DNA of 64,000 bases from Clostridiales bacterium (GTDB taxonomy: Bacteria; Bacillota; Clostridia; Oscillospirales; CAG-272). The notes beneath the pieces are model-generated. The model did no database searches. It was not told the origin of the DNA and saw nothing but the letters and a program-made list of their open reading frames with translations. The DNA lies in the NCBI GenBank assembly GCA_012840355.1, contig DULN01000006.1:69514-133513 (forward strand), given 5' to 3'. A program made the position numbers and the translations under genes. The first letter of the stretch is position 1. Every line of letters starts with the position of its first letter. Below are positions 63,278 to 64,000 of this stretch, piece by piece.

Positions 63278-64000
63278 CTATCTTTCGCTGCCGCCGTCAA
63301 GGATGGCCGCAAGGTGCGGGAACATCGCGACGCTGCGGCGCAAAATGCCCTGCATGAAGGCAATCGCCACGCCGTAGTTGGTAATAGGCACGCCTTGGTC
63401 AACTGCGCATTTGGTGCGGTAACGCACCTCGCGCTCGTTAAGCATGCAGCCGCCGCAGTGGATAATAAGCGCGTATTTTGAAAGCTCATCCGGGAAATCG
63501 CCGCCGGAGGTGAAATCGAAGTTTAGCTCGCAGCCGGTGTAATTTCTCAGCCATCTCGGCAGCTTCACGGTGCCGATGTCGTCGCACTGGCGGTGGTGCG
63601 TGCATCCTTCGGAAATCAGCACCGTGTCGCCGTCTTTTAGCCTGTCAATAGCTGCGGCTCCTTTGACCGCCTCGTCCAGCAGTCCTTTGTAGCGCGCGAA
63701 AAGTATCGAGAATGAAGTCAGCGGGATGCTGGGCGGGGTATCTGCCGCAGCTTTTGCAAAAACTTGGCTGTCTGTTATGACAAGCTTTGGCTTGCGGGTA
63801 AGCGACTCGAGCGTTTCGCGCAGCTCGTGCTCCTTTGTCACCACCGCGATTGCGTCAGACTCGAGTATATCGCGTATCGTCTGCTGCTGGGGCAAAATGA
63901 GCCTTCCTTTCGGCGCCGCTTTGTCTATTGGCACCACTAGCACCACGATGTCCGACGGCGATATAAGGTCGCCGACAATGCGGAACTTCGACTCGCCGGT
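63278..64000 (-). CDS. hydF: [FeFe]-hydrogenase maturation GTPase HydF (5' end outside window)
   Basis: Scaffold GTPase on which the diiron subcluster of [FeFe]-hydrogenase is assembled. The visible 240 residues are the dimerisation and cluster domains. Landmarks are LILPQQQTIRDILESDAIAV and the cluster ligands in SEGCTHHRQCDDIGTVKLPR and IIHCGGCMLNERE, the CxHx and CGGC elements of HydF, followed by DQGVPITNYGVAIAF. The N-terminal G domain begins beyond the window; the frame is open to base 64000. Its presence shows an anaerobe with [FeFe]-hydrogenase. Confidence 0.95.
   Translation of the reverse strand, partial: TGESKFRIVGDLISPSDIVVLVVPIDKAAPKGRLILPQQQTIRDILESDAIAVVTKEHELRETLESLTRKPKLVITDSQVFAKAAADTPPSIPLTSFSILFARYKGLLDEAVKGAAAIDRLKDGDTVLISEGCTHHRQCDDIGTVKLPRWLRNYTGCELNFDFTSGGDFPDELSKYALIIHCGGCMLNEREVRYRTKCAVDQGVPITNYGVAIAFMQGILRRSVAMFPHLAAILDGGSER

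Overview
The window looks like a chromosomal piece of an anaerobic, spore-forming, motile Clostridia-type Firmicute that feeds on plant polysaccharides. The support is a SpoVAF/GerA spore germination protein, chemotaxis genes, the HydF [FeFe]-hydrogenase maturase next to an aspartase, the smc-ftsY-rdgB-nadD-yqeK-LCP-rsfS-leuS gene order, many TTGACA-17-TATAAT promoters with AGGAGG ribosome sites, frequent GTG/TTG starts, and four carbohydrate-active enzyme genes. There is no rRNA operon, CRISPR array, transposase or phage module.

Layout. 1-2743 (minus): chemoreceptor (cut by the window edge), cheW and a frameshifted AraC regulator. 3024-8394 (plus): a solute-binding lipoprotein, a surface-anchored CBM9-like protein, and a DHHW/MBOAT pair that probably O-acetylates an exopolymer. 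8551-13660: a small flavodoxin-like protein, a GH2 beta-mannosidase, pgsA and a germination protein. 13776-18536: a sugar isomerase-like protein, two Gfo/Idh/MocA dehydrogenases and a MATE exporter. 18533-30546 (plus): the housekeeping block from an Elp3-like radical SAM protein through smc, ftsY, rdgB, nadD, yqeK, an LCP transferase, rsfS and leuS to rpsU, the last with its own promoter. 30660-36112: an aconitase-family hydratase, secG, tRNA-Ser, rsmA, tRNA-Thr and an SLH-BsuPI surface protein. 36196-39523: an ATPase gene split in two by a GH3 glycosidase gene of opposite orientation. 39584-42928: a thioesterase, greA, a DUF4038 (apiosidase-like) glycosidase and two small unknown genes. 43185-48664: two ABC half-exporters with N-terminal zinc ribbons flanking a DUF1854 protein. 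48746-53596 (minus): a membrane-anchored DUF5722 protein, tpiA and pgk. 53804-54392: a highly structured RNA leading into a CD3324-like regulator. 54567-60278 (plus): a NagZ-like lipoprotein, an unknown lipoprotein, htpG, a prephenate dehydratase-like protein and a Cys-rich VGGAYDR-repeat protein. 60322-64000: aspartase and hydF on the minus strand, with a frameshifted solute-binding lipoprotein on the plus strand between them.

How it fits together. Mannosidase, GH3, DUF4038 and NagZ-type enzymes, sugar-modifying dehydrogenases and a solute-binding lipoprotein indicate glycan use; tpiA-pgk and the hydrogenase maturase point to fermentative metabolism. The surface proteins (SLH, QTGD-anchored CBM9-like, LCP, O-acetylation pair) describe a Gram-positive envelope.

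Less ordinary items are the split ATPase, the structured RNA with an 11-codon reading frame behind an ideal Shine-Dalgarno sequence, the zinc-ribbon ABC/DUF1854 cluster, the Cys-rich repeat protein, and two single-base frameshifts in homopolymers that may be sequencing errors. Apart from the structured RNA at 53804-54122, no gene-free stretch exceeds about 300 bases.
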